From Rubrobacter calidifluminis (lineage in GTDB: Bacteria > Actinomycetota > Rubrobacteria > Rubrobacterales > Rubrobacteraceae), in contig NZ_JAQKGV010000005.1 in the NCBI RefSeq assembly GCF_028617075.1, positions 124,001 through 188,000 on the forward strand: 64,000 nucleotides of DNA, given 5' to 3'. Each line of letters begins with the position of its first letter. Within the stretch, counting starts at the first letter, position 1. The notes under the pieces were generated by a model. The model had not been told where the DNA came from, searched no databases, and worked only from the letters and a program-made list of their open reading frames with translations. Shown in pieces: positions 25,340 to 33,208 of the stretch. A program made the translations under genes and the position numbers.

Positions 25340-25987
25340 TTACCTCCCGGAGGGACGGTCCCAGTCCTTATGCAGGTAGCCATTCCTCTCGGCCTTTTGC
25401 TGGTTCTCGCGCTCACGCTCCATCCTCTCGGCAGCACGCCTCAGTAGTCCCTCAAGCCTCTCCAGCCGCTCTTTCTCGGTGGGAAGCTCAAGGATCTGCT
25501 GGCGTACCTCGGCCTCGAAGTCTATGCGCCCGGCGATGGCGAAGGAGAGGTTCTGGTAGGGTGGCTCTATCTCTATCCCGACCGATCCACCCGTGGCGGC
25601 TTTCACGACGCGCTCGAGCAGCGAGACGCATTCGCGGGCGAGCGATTCGATCTCCTCGTCCCTCTCCGGCTCTTCCTCGATATACTCGATCTCCCCCACG
25701 TAGTAGGGCTTCCCGGTGAGGATGTTGTTGAGCCTGAAACGCCGCGATCCCTCGACGAGGATGTTCATCCGCCCGTCCTCGAAACGCTCCAGTACCTCGA
25801 CGATCCGCGCGGTGCAACCCACCTCGCGCGTCCCGGACTCGTCGGAGAGCACCATCCCGAACTCTCTGTCCTCCTCCAGACACTCCCCGATCATCTGCTT
25901 GTAGCGCTCTTCGAAGATGTGCAGCGGCAGCGGGGCTCCGGGCATGAGCACGACGTTGAGCGGGAAAAGAGGTATGTCCTCAGCCAC
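25340..25987 (-). CDS. Lon N-terminal (substrate-binding) domain protein
   Basis: A 215-residue stand-alone LON substrate-binding domain (PUA-like) protein without ATPase or protease domains. It begins AEDIPLFPLNVVLMPGAPLPLHIFEERY, continues with CTARIVEVLERFEDGRMNI and ends with a coiled-coil-like tail (EKERLERLEGLLRRAAERMERERE). The GTG at 25987 fits best with AAGGAG six bases upstream. Its function in bacteria is unclear. Confidence 0.88.
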   Translation of the reverse strand: MAEDIPLFPLNVVLMPGAPLPLHIFEERYKQMIGECLEEDREFGMVLSDESGTREVGCTARIVEVLERFEDGRMNILVEGSRRFRLNNILTGKPYYVGEIEYIEEEPERDEEIESLARECVSLLERVVKAATGGSVGIEIEPPYQNLSFAIAGRIDFEAEVRQQILELPTEKERLERLEGLLRRAAERMERERENQQKAERNGYLHKDWDRPSGR

Positions 25988-26041
25988 CACGCACTCCTTT
26001 CCGGTCTCGTCGAAAGGGATTCTACCCCACTCGGTAAACGC

Positions 26042-26079
26042 CGGGGGCCACACGCCTCGGCCGAGGCGTGTGGCCCCCG
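26042..26079. terminator. 38-bp perfect palindrome, terminator at the end of the respiratory operon
   Basis: Positions 26042-26079 form a perfect inverted repeat with two 19-base arms and no spacer (GGGGGCCACACGCCTCGG in the left arm). It lies 17 bases past the stop of the small membrane protein that ends the operon. The T-tract on the minus strand is weak (GTTTACC), so termination is the likely but unproven role; a recombination or protein-binding site is the alternative. Confidence 0.6.
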
Positions 26080-26095
26080 CGAACCACCCCGATCC

Positions 26096-26248
26096 TTACT
26101 CGTTCTTGCTGATCCAGTAGGTGAAGAGCAGGCTCCCGCTGAAGATACACAGCACCAGGAAGAATCCGATGAACAGGTTCAGCGGCCCCCCAGTCAGGGG
26201 TTCAGTGGGCTTACTTGCCAGAAGAGCCAGGAACGGCGCTACCTCCAT
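26096..26248 (-). CDS. 50-residue single-span membrane protein of the respiratory operon
   Basis: A short gene starting at ATG 26248, inside the end of the upstream CydA-like gene, with AGGGGGTGA about seven bases upstream. The protein has one hydrophobic helix (LFIGFFLVLCIFSGSLLFTYW, residues 25-45) and a charged tail (ISKNE). It overlaps the upstream stop by 38 bases, which implies translational coupling. Small one-helix subunits such as CydX stabilise bd-type oxidases, so an analogous role is inferred; there is no sequence evidence for homology to CydX. Confidence 0.65.
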   Translation of the reverse strand: MEVAPFLALLASKPTEPLTGGPLNLFIGFFLVLCIFSGSLLFTYWISKNE

Positions 26249-27578
26249 TGTTCTTCACCCCCTTCACGAGGCTGCTACCCGCCGGGCAGGTCTTGGGCGT
26301 AAGCTTCTGCTCGAGCGTGATACAGCCGTTGATCAGGTAGCCGGGGTTGTTGTCCAGCCGGCGGGCCGACTCGCGTGTGGATCCCATGTCTATCATCGTC
26401 AGCACTATGGTGACCGCGCAGACGATCAGCATGTACTGGCTCCACCGGCTCGCCCTGCCCCAGTGGAACCCGGTCGCCGAGGCTTTCAGGTAGAGCCCCA
26501 CCGCAACGAGTCCGACGAGCATCAGACCGATGAGGCCGATGAACTTCCACGGATACATAGCCCCGAGCGGTATCTGAGAGTTGCCGAAGACGAGTCCCAC
26601 CTGTGGCGCTATGTTCCCGGTGAACGGTATAACGTTCAGAATTGAGAACAGCGCCGTGAAGCCCAGGGCGCCTATCGTGATCTTGCGGGTCGTCTCCATA
26701 GGCTTCACCGCGAAGCGCAGTTTATGCACGAAGTACGAGACCGACGCTATCCCGAGTATCGCGAGCAGGATCATCAGCACGTTGAAGTGCCAGGCCTCGT
26801 TGCCGAGCATCATCACGTCGAAGGCCTTCGGGGAAGCCTCGCGGATGGCCTTGAGATAACCGTAGCCGATCACCGGCTGCAGCAACATGAAGCCGAAGCC
26901 CCACAGAAGGCCCCAGTGACCCATCCAGTCGTAGTATTCCCGGTCCTCCTGTTTGGTGCTCTTGAGATAGCGCCAGCCAGCCCAGCCGGCGATCAAAAAC
27001 CCGACGTAGGAGAAGTTCCCGATGAAGCGGTGCATGTTGAGCGGGATGAACGTCGGGTCGAGGTAGGTGCGCGCCACGTCCTGTATCGGAGCCTCCGAAG
27101 GCGTGAGCATGTAGGACGCCACCACGTCGATCATCGTCATCTGGATGAGCCCTATACCGCCCGCCACGATGCCGAAGACTATGTGGACCGTCTTGCGGTA
27201 GGCGAGCTTGTCCCAGGTGTTGTACCAGGCGTAGATGACGATTATGACCCCGAGGAACAGGAACGCCTCGAAGATGAACACCCAGAAGAAGATGTTCTGC
27301 AGATAGGAGAAGAACACCGGGAAGAGCGTGATGAGCGCGAGCACGAACGCTATCGCGAGCGCCCCTCCCGACGCGAAGAGCAGCACGATGAAGCGGGCGA
27401 GGTTGCGTGCGAAGCGCTCGTAGCGCTTCTGCTTGGTGATCATGCCCAGGTACTCGGCGGTGGGGGCAATGAGCGCCGACCCGAGAATGAACGTCGCTAT
27501 GAGCACGTGCGTCTGCACGAGCGCGCCAATAACGACGTTCTTACCGATTACCGGTACGTTGAGATCACCTATCGGCAT
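26211..27578 (-). CDS. CydA-like cytochrome bd-type subunit, second copy (retains the CydA Glu)
   Basis: A 455-residue, roughly nine-helix protein. Features aligning to CydA are His in VQTHVLIATFILGSAL (helix 1), Glu in IFEAFLFLGVIIVIYAWYNTWDK (the position of the essential active-site Glu, and the W-D-K/R that follows it), His in LNMHRFIGNFSYVGF and the LLQPVIGYGYLKA segment. The GRGRQPW motif and quinol-binding Q-loop of canonical CydA are absent. The C-terminal NNPGYLINGC resembles the end of the first copy. It starts four bases before the split cytochrome b subunit ends, fifth in the operon. Role: oxygen reduction is plausible. Confidence 0.8.
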   Translation of the reverse strand: MPIGDLNVPVIGKNVVIGALVQTHVLIATFILGSALIAPTAEYLGMITKQKRYERFARNLARFIVLLFASGGALAIAFVLALITLFPVFFSYLQNIFFWVFIFEAFLFLGVIIVIYAWYNTWDKLAYRKTVHIVFGIVAGGIGLIQMTMIDVVASYMLTPSEAPIQDVARTYLDPTFIPLNMHRFIGNFSYVGFLIAGWAGWRYLKSTKQEDREYYDWMGHWGLLWGFGFMLLQPVIGYGYLKAIREASPKAFDVMMLGNEAWHFNVLMILLAILGIASVSYFVHKLRFAVKPMETTRKITIGALGFTALFSILNVIPFTGNIAPQVGLVFGNSQIPLGAMYPWKFIGLIGLMLVGLVAVGLYLKASATGFHWGRASRWSQYMLIVCAVTIVLTMIDMGSTRESARRLDNNPGYLINGCITLEQKLTPKTCPAGSSLVKGVKNNGGSAVPGSSGK

Positions 27579-27581
27579 CTA

Positions 27582-28067
27582 TCAACCTCCTGCGCCGGGG
27601 AAGTTCATGACCCGGCTGATCCCGAGGAGCATGTTCAGAACTATCGTCGCGATTATGAGGAATCCGACCACTATAGCGAACGGGCGCCTGGTCAGGCTGT
27701 AGCTGGGCGTCCGGTCGAGCCAGGGCAGAGCGAAGAGCAGTATGACAAACAGCAGCGGCACGATGACGGCCCCGAACGAGATGAGGGCGTATCCGGGGAA
27801 GAACATCAGCATCTGCTCGTAGAAGAAGAAGAACCACTCCGGCCGGGGCACGTACGTGTGCGTGGCCAGGTTCGCCGGATGAGTCAGCGGCGCCGGCGAA
27901 ACGTACGAGAGGACACAGATGGCGATCAGAAGCACCGTCGAGACGTAGCCATCCCGGAGCACCTGCCCGGGGAAGAACGCCATCGTCTCGTCCGGACGAT
28001 CGTAGACGTTATCCTCGGTTATTACCTCTTCCTCTACGGGCCTGGATTTTCCTGGCGCTACTTCCAT
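27582..28067 (-). CDS. Cytochrome b C-terminal subunit (subunit IV-like)
   Basis: A 161-residue protein with three membrane helices. It carries PRPEWFFFFYEQMLMFFPG, the counterpart of the PEWY quinol-oxidation motif with Phe in the last place, and PWLDRTPSYSLTRRPFA, typical of cytochrome b C-terminal domains. Together with the next gene it makes a split cytochrome b as in b6f complexes. It sits third from the end of the operon, three bases from the second CydA-like gene. Confidence 0.88.
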   Translation of the reverse strand: MEVAPGKSRPVEEEVITEDNVYDRPDETMAFFPGQVLRDGYVSTVLLIAICVLSYVSPAPLTHPANLATHTYVPRPEWFFFFYEQMLMFFPGYALISFGAVIVPLLFVILLFALPWLDRTPSYSLTRRPFAIVVGFLIIATIVLNMLLGISRVMNFPGAGG

Positions 28068-28150
28068 GGCCTAAAACCCTCTCCTCTCGCCTTCCGACCC
28101 GATCTACCAGCCATTATGCGGCAAAACGACGACCCGTAAAGTAAGAACTC

Positions 28151-28918
28151 TCACTCCTCCTCCTCTTCGAGCTCATAGCGGCTGTACTCCTCGGCCTGGC
28201 GGTTCTCGCGCAGCTTGGTCAGACGGTTTGTGTACTCGAACTCTGCGCCGAATTCACCGTGACGCCGCAGGAGAAAGAGATGTATTCCGATGAAGGGAGC
28301 CAGGAGAGCCGGCAAGAGCCACACGTGGATGGCGAAGAACCGTGAGAGGGTAGCCGGCCCCACCACGTCCCCGCCAAGGAGGAAGTGGATCACCCAAGGT
28401 CCGATGAAGGGCGTGTAGGACCCGATCTTCATCCCGACGACCGACGCCCAGAAGCCGTCCTGGTCCCACCGGAGGAGGTAACCGGTGAACGCCAGCCCGA
28501 CGGTGAGGAGCAGCAGGACCACACCGACCACCCAGTTCATCTCCCTCGGCGCCTTGTAGGAGCCGGAGAAGAACGTGCGCGCCATGTGAAGCCCGATGAC
28601 GGCCATCAGGAAGTTTGCCGACCAGTAGTGGATGCCACGGATGAGCTTCCCGAAGTAGACGTCGTTCATTATGTAGTAGATCGAGTTCCAGGCGTGGTCC
28701 GTGGTGGGCACGTAATAGAACAGCAGCAGGATCCCGGTGAGAAACTGCAGCGTTATGAGGAATAGGGTCGCGCTCCCCAGCGTGTAGAGCCACGCTCCCC
28801 TCTTCGGGACCGGCTCGTACAGGAAGTGCTCCAGCATCGTTACGATGCCGGTGCGATCCTCCATCCAGTCCACCAGCGACCTTCCGAGTTCGGAAGTCTG
28901 GGTTCTTATCCTGCCCAT
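28151..28918 (-). CDS. Cytochrome b N-terminal subunit (b6-like)
   Basis: A 255-residue, four-helix cytochrome b. Two pairs of heme-ligand His are visible: GIHYWSANFLMAVIGLHMAR and RFFAIHVWLLPALLAPFIGIH. No cysteine occurs in the protein, so the covalently bound heme ci of plant b6f is not expected. The C-terminus is unusually acidic (YELEEEEE). Between it and the next gene is an 83-base gap without an obvious terminator. Confidence 0.92.
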   Translation of the reverse strand: MGRIRTQTSELGRSLVDWMEDRTGIVTMLEHFLYEPVPKRGAWLYTLGSATLFLITLQFLTGILLLFYYVPTTDHAWNSIYYIMNDVYFGKLIRGIHYWSANFLMAVIGLHMARTFFSGSYKAPREMNWVVGVVLLLLTVGLAFTGYLLRWDQDGFWASVVGMKIGSYTPFIGPWVIHFLLGGDVVGPATLSRFFAIHVWLLPALLAPFIGIHLFLLRRHGEFGAEFEYTNRLTKLRENRQAEEYSRYELEEEEE

Positions 28919-28940
28919 CGAAGCTCCTCCCGCTTCCTCT

Positions 28941-29651
28941 CTAGGCCACGAACGGACGCTGGAAGCCGTTCTTGCCGCCGACGTTCACGTACTTGTGCCG
29001 CACATAGAGCACACCATCCTGGTCGACCCTGTGCTCCATGTGGTAGAGGCCCCGCGGCGGTGGACCGCCCATCCAGTTACCGTTTATGTCGTAGAGCCCC
29101 CCGTGGCACGGGCACAGAAAAGCCTGCTGGTCCTTAATCCAGCGCACCGGACAGCCCAGGTGGGCGCAGGAGCTGCTCATGACGTTGAGCTTCTGCTCGG
29201 CCTCCTTTATCTGTTCCTGGGAGAGTGGCTTTTTGAGCCCGTGGAGGACGAATCCCGGCGGCTGGCTCTTGCCTATCTTGTCGGGTCCCACGCCCGTAGG
29301 TACGTTCTGGATTATCGGGGCTTTCCATGAGACGTAGACGGCGTTCTCCACGTCCCAGCGGGTGTTGCCGACCCCGCTCTCCTTCTGGATCTTGTCGCTG
29401 CCGTAGATCTGGGAGATCGGGAAGGAAACCTTGTATAGCTTCGGGGTGGTATCGTGCGGGATCTCCTCTATGGACCCCAGCTTGATCCACCTCTGGGAGA
29501 CATCGGTCTTGCCCTCGAAGTCTGCCTGAATGACGGGCTGGAGCAGGTAGGCAGCCGGCGGTATGGTTAGTATCGCACCGATTACCACACCCATGGCTCC
29601 GAAGCCCAGGAAGTCGCTGCGGGTGATGGGATCTTTCTGTAGCTCTGCCAA
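28941..29651 (-). CDS. Rieske iron-sulfur protein
   Basis: A 236-residue Rieske subunit. One N-terminal transmembrane helix (GAMGVVIGAILTIPPAAYLL) anchors the protein and the cluster-binding motifs are CAHLGC and CPCHGGLYD near residues 180-203, with GGPPPRGL after them. It transfers electrons from quinol at the cytochrome b site to the next acceptor. A long insertion (about residues 100-165) separates the anchor from the cluster fold. It follows the first CydA-like gene by 47 bases. Confidence 0.93.
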   Translation of the reverse strand: MAELQKDPITRSDFLGFGAMGVVIGAILTIPPAAYLLQPVIQADFEGKTDVSQRWIKLGSIEEIPHDTTPKLYKVSFPISQIYGSDKIQKESGVGNTRWDVENAVYVSWKAPIIQNVPTGVGPDKIGKSQPPGFVLHGLKKPLSQEQIKEAEQKLNVMSSSCAHLGCPVRWIKDQQAFLCPCHGGLYDINGNWMGGPPPRGLYHMEHRVDQDGVLYVRHKYVNVGGKNGFQRPFVA

Positions 29652-29698
29652 CCTCTGACGTCCTTTCTCCGGTACCCTCTGCTCCGATGCGTTTCAGG

Positions 29699-31051
29699 CT
29701 ACCTGCCGAAGTTGGTCGGCGGCGGACCCCCGTTCACCGTATACCCCGGCTGATTATATACCGTGTATGGATCCCGGGAGTTGGACTTCATGAGGCCCAT
29801 GCTCAGGGCCGTGGTCGCAGCGATCACCCCGAGCGCCATTATCGTGATCCGGTACCAGACGCCGGGGCTACCGTAACGGAAGCGCAACCTGCCGCGCACG
29901 TAGGCGACGAACGCCCCGAAGGTCGCCACGGCCATCACCGCCATCGCGATGTAGCGCACCCAGAAGACCGGGAACATCGCGGGCGGGGCGATCGAGTAGA
30001 GGCCCGCTATCGTGGCGACGAGACCGAATGCCCTTATGGCCACCTGTCCTCCCCGGTCGGGATGTCGCACGGCCCCGAGGTACATCCCCAGGTTCGAGAG
30101 CACGAAGAGCGCCACCACCAGGATCAGGTTGAAGTACAGCAGGTGCGAGGTGAAGCTACCCGCCTGCGGCCCTTCCCCCACCAGGCGGTCGAAGGAGCCG
30201 GGGTTCTGCGAGCTGACCGGGTTCGCCGGCTGAGCCCCCTTCATGGCGTAGGCGAGCCCGAAACCGACGAACGGCTGCAGCAGCAGAAAGCCCACGCCCC
30301 AAGTCAGCCCGAGCGAAGAGGCCCAGTCGTAGAAGGCTTTGTCCTCTGCGCTCTTCGAGCGCATGTACCTGAAGGCAGCCCAGGCCGCCAGGGCAAAGGC
30401 CGGCCAGGAGAGGTTCGCAACGGTGCGGTGCAGGACCATCTCCGTGAGCATCGGGTTGAATATCCCCTTGAAGGCCGAACCTATGCTTGCGATGTTGCCG
30501 CTCGTGAGCCTGCCGTTCGGTCCTCCTCCGTCAACCATGAACGTGTCCACGCCGCTGAGTATGACCATCCACACCCAGATGGCAAAACCGGAGAGGAAGC
30601 CGAGCGCGATGTGCCGCCTCTTGTTCAGGACGCTGTAGCGGTCCCACTTGTAGTAGTAGGAGTACATCGCCCAAAGCGAGGCGACCATCGCGATCATGGC
30701 GATCACCGGAAAGAAGTAGAAGAAATGCGTGAAGAGCGAGGCCGTGACCTGCGGGTAGAACCCCACCAGGAGCACGACGAAGAGTACCGCGAAGGTCGCC
30801 CCAGTGCTGAACGTGAGTACGTTGAACCGGATCATCGAGTGGGCGAGCTTGTCCATCCTCGCGCTTCCGGTCCGGGCGCCCCAAGCCTGCAGAACCGGCG
30901 AAGCTATCGCGAAGCCGACGAAGAGCTCCGCGAAGAATATGTGTATGAGGATCACGATCGCCGTAAAGGCCCGGGGGGAGAACTTTATCCCCTGATAGAC
31001 GTCCACCTGAGCGAGAGTCGCGTGCAAACCCGAGAAGATCAACGCACCCAC
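29699..31051 (-). CDS. CydA-like cytochrome bd-type subunit, first copy (lacks the CydA Glu)
   Basis: A 450-residue, about nine-helix paralogue of the second CydA-like gene. It keeps His in VILIHIFFAELFVGFAIAS and LHRTVANLSWPAFALAAW and the LLQPFVGFGLAYAM segment, and ends with the shared NQPGYTVNGG motif. At the position of the essential CydA Glu it reads FFPVIAMIAMVASLW, so the residue is missing. No GRGRQPW motif and no CydB partner. A catalytic-plus-structural pair (CydA/CydA-prime) is the simplest reading. It is the second gene of the operon. Confidence 0.8.
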   Translation of the reverse strand: MGALIFSGLHATLAQVDVYQGIKFSPRAFTAIVILIHIFFAELFVGFAIASPVLQAWGARTGSARMDKLAHSMIRFNVLTFSTGATFAVLFVVLLVGFYPQVTASLFTHFFYFFPVIAMIAMVASLWAMYSYYYKWDRYSVLNKRRHIALGFLSGFAIWVWMVILSGVDTFMVDGGGPNGRLTSGNIASIGSAFKGIFNPMLTEMVLHRTVANLSWPAFALAAWAAFRYMRSKSAEDKAFYDWASSLGLTWGVGFLLLQPFVGFGLAYAMKGAQPANPVSSQNPGSFDRLVGEGPQAGSFTSHLLYFNLILVVALFVLSNLGMYLGAVRHPDRGGQVAIRAFGLVATIAGLYSIAPPAMFPVFWVRYIAMAVMAVATFGAFVAYVRGRLRFRYGSPGVWYRITIMALGVIAATTALSMGLMKSNSRDPYTVYNQPGYTVNGGPPPTNFGR

Positions 31052-31069
31052 AGGATCAACCCTTCCTCT

Positions 31070-31714
31070 CTAAACGCTCCCGGAGCGGTCCGCAACAGAT
31101 TCACTCCGCAGGCGCCGCTCACCCGCCCGTCGCATCACAGCCTGCGGTATCGCCCTCGGCTCGAGCCTGCGGTCCACTATGTAGTAGGTGGCGCCTGCCG
31201 ACTGAAGCGCCTCCCTTATGGGCCGGATGAGACGCCTCTGCTTGGTGCTGGCGAAAACGAGCACCTTGCCCAACTCGAACTGCTCGCCCCAGATGTCAGC
31301 CTCCTCGCGCGGAGGTTCCATGTCGGTGAGTATGGGGGCCACACCGACACGCAGGGAGGAGGCTGCGATGAGTATAGCCGCGAGCGAGATGAAGAAGACC
31401 AGAGCCGGGACACCTATGGGAGGTGTTATGAGGGCGAAGAAGATCCCGATCAGCACGAACACTATCGAGAACCCGATCGGCACCTCCAGACCCCGCCGGT
31501 CGTCGGGCACCACGATATAGCGGGTGCCGGGAGGAAAAGGTTCGGGCTCATCGGGGTTCTTGCGCTTGAGGATTACCGTGAGGTCGTCGCGCTCCACCCC
31601 AAGGTCTCTTATCTCCTTGATGGCCCGGTTGAGCGGCTCCCCATCATCTATGACGCCCACGACCGTGTATTCGGGTTCGGGCTTGGGTGCCTCCTGCCCC
31701 TTCTCCAAACTCAT
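31070..31714 (-). CDS. Two-helix membrane protein with stress-protein-like N-terminus, first gene of the respiratory operon
   Basis: A 214-residue protein. The N-terminal 65 residues (YTVVGVIDDGEPLNRAIKEI, DLTVILKRKNPDEP) resemble the general stress YflT/17M domain; two adjacent membrane helices follow (VPIGFSIVFVLIGIFFALI, ALVFFISLAAILIAASS). The C-terminal soluble part (GKVLVFASTKQRRLIRPIREAL) has a similar alpha/beta character. GGAGGT abuts the ATG at 31714, so a TTG two codons later may be the true start. It precedes the CydA-like gene by 18 bases and may assist assembly; function unknown. Confidence 0.55.
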   Translation of the reverse strand: MSLEKGQEAPKPEPEYTVVGVIDDGEPLNRAIKEIRDLGVERDDLTVILKRKNPDEPEPFPPGTRYIVVPDDRRGLEVPIGFSIVFVLIGIFFALITPPIGVPALVFFISLAAILIAASSLRVGVAPILTDMEPPREEADIWGEQFELGKVLVFASTKQRRLIRPIREALQSAGATYYIVDRRLEPRAIPQAVMRRAGERRLRSESVADRSGSV

Positions 31715-31745
31715 ACCTCCAACTTCGAGCCCCGCTTGTGGCGCG

Positions 31746-31751
31746 ATTCTA
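31746..31751 (-). promoter_or_regulatory. -10 element TAGAAT of the respiratory operon
   Basis: Read on the minus strand, TAGAAT lies about 32 bases before the first gene, with a GGAGGT ribosome site in the leader. It sits in the 174-base divergent region shared with the gene at 31889. Confidence 0.4.
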
Positions 31752-31875
31752 GCGGAACCAGCTTATCATTGCTCACCCCTCGCGAACCACCCCCGACGGA
31801 CACCGGAGAAGTAAATTTTTCACACCTCCTGGCGATCTCCTCCCTGGTACCCCCGCCTACCAAGCCAGGCTCGTT

Positions 31876-31881
31876 TAGAAT
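31876..31881 (+). promoter_or_regulatory. -10 element TAGAAT seven bases before an ATG
   Basis: TAGAAT, seven bases, ATG at 31889: the same spacing as at pntAA and the lipoprotein gene, indicating a leaderless transcript. Confidence 0.5.
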
Positions 31882-31888
31882 GTGTCTG

Positions 31889-32593
31889 ATGGAGACTCGA
31901 AGAGAAGACATCGGGTGGGGCGAGACGGGCCACCCGGAAGGGAAGGGACCTGGCAAACGCGGGCTGTGGCCCTGGATGAAACGCAACTACTCGCTGCTCT
32001 CACGGCTGTTCTTCGTGCTGGTGCTCACCCTCTCCGCCTCGCTCGTCGTCTCCAACTTCATCTACGGGCTGCACAAGGAGCCGAAGGTACTGACGGCCAG
32101 GGAGCTGCGCTCGGGGCACCTGCCACAAAACGTACACCCGGGCGACTACGTGGCGGTCCGTGGCACCCCGGACTACGGCAGCCACTTCAAGACCTATGGC
32201 ACCCCGGCTTCGAAGATAGCGGTCTCTTCGCGCTACGAGGTCTCCTATTTCTACTTCAGGCTCAAAGAGACCGGCAACCACCTCCTGATCCAGACCAGCA
32301 AAGGAGCACCGGGGACGCTGGCCCAGGGCGTCCCGGACGTCAGCGAGCGCGGGACGCGGGTCTGGAAGGGCAAGCTCTCCACGGTGGGCAGCGTCATCTT
32401 CCCGAGCACGACCCAGGCTGCGCTCGAGCAGGCCCACCTACCACGCGACCGTAGCATCCCAGTGGTGGAGACCGGCGAGACACCCGCCTACTACCGCAGG
32501 ATCTTCCCCACCTACTCCATCATCTTCGCCGTATGGGCCCTCTCGGTGGTCTGGCTGCTCTGGCGTCGCAACACACCGCTCGTCCGGCACTGA
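31889..32593 (+). CDS. Two-span membrane protein of unknown function
   Basis: A 234-residue protein with a membrane helix near residues 45-65 (LFFVLVLTLSASLVVSNFIYG), an extracytoplasmic central domain (VHPGDYVAVRGTPDYGSHF, SRYEVSYFYFRLKETGNHLLIQ) and a second helix near the C-terminus (TYSIIFAVWALSVVWLLWRR). The central region, with a PGDYV and G-T-P motif, recalls E3-ligase-like/GIDE-type or OB-like membrane proteins, but I cannot assign a family. It is divergent from the respiratory operon and could be functionally linked. Confidence 0.65.
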   Translation: METRREDIGWGETGHPEGKGPGKRGLWPWMKRNYSLLSRLFFVLVLTLSASLVVSNFIYGLHKEPKVLTARELRSGHLPQNVHPGDYVAVRGTPDYGSHFKTYGTPASKIAVSSRYEVSYFYFRLKETGNHLLIQTSKGAPGTLAQGVPDVSERGTRVWKGKLSTVGSVIFPSTTQAALEQAHLPRDRSIPVVETGETPAYYRRIFPTYSIIFAVWALSVVWLLWRRNTPLVRH

Positions 32594-32595
32594 AC

Positions 32596-32630
32596 GGTTT
32601 CCCAGAGTCGCAATAGGGGTAGGAAACCCC
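32596..32630 (+). other. Small inverted repeats after the membrane-protein gene
   Basis: GGTTTCC (32596-32602) can pair with GGAAACC (32622-32628), or GGGGT with ACCCC (32616-32630). No T-tract follows, so a terminator role is uncertain. The rest of the gap to 32743 shows nothing else beyond the ribosome site of the next gene. Confidence 0.25.
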
Positions 32631-32743
32631 TGACAGGCGTACTCGCGCCCGGGAGATTCCGGGATGCGTCTCTTGAGTTCCACCCGGGATCTCTGGTGGC
32701 GCTCGCAGGAATACCGGCCAGGCTGCAGAGAAAGGAGCCATCA

Positions 32744-33208
32744 GTGAGTGAGCAGGAAACCAAGAGGACGGCGCAGGGTCCGGCCCAACAGGCGGACCAC
32801 GCGGCGCGCCCCAGCCCGCTGCAGGGCGAGCGCGGGGGGACGAGCATATCCGAGACCGTCGTGGCTAAGGTCGCGGGCATCGCGGCACAGGAGGTGGATG
32901 GCATCCGGATGGGTGGCGCCACCTCACAGGCCGTCGGCGGCTTCATCGGCAGCATCACCGGCGGGAGTCAGACGCAGGGGGTCTCCGTCGAGGTCGGTCA
33001 AGAGGAGGCTGCGATAGACCTTGTGATGTCTACCGAATACGGCAAGTCGATCCCGCAGCTCACCGAGGCCGTACGCCGCAACGTCATAAACCGCATCGAG
33101 AACCTCGTCGGCCTGAGGGTCACGGAAGTCAACATAACTGTTGGCAACATCTTCTTCCCGCAGGAGGAGGAGAACGGAGAGACCCAGCGGGAGGAGCAGG
33201 GCGGCTAG
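32744..33208 (+). CDS. Asp23/Gls24 family envelope stress protein
   Basis: A 154-residue protein. The GTG at 32744 is preceded by AAAGGAG at a six-base spacing. The Asp23 core runs from GTSISETVVAKVAGIAAQEVDGI through VSVEVGQEEAAIDLVMSTEYG to NVINRIENLVGLRVTEVNI. Extra disordered, charged segments flank it on both sides. The family is linked to envelope stress and alkaline shock. Its stop codon overlaps the convergent otsA stop by four bases. Confidence 0.88.
   Translation: MSEQETKRTAQGPAQQADHAARPSPLQGERGGTSISETVVAKVAGIAAQEVDGIRMGGATSQAVGGFIGSITGGSQTQGVSVEVGQEEAAIDLVMSTEYGKSIPQLTEAVRRNVINRIENLVGLRVTEVNITVGNIFFPQEEENGETQREEQGG

Noticed and set aside
29687-31888. 968-residue plus-strand ORF
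   Set aside because: It is antisense to the Rieske and CydA-like operon; only the part from 31889 is coding.
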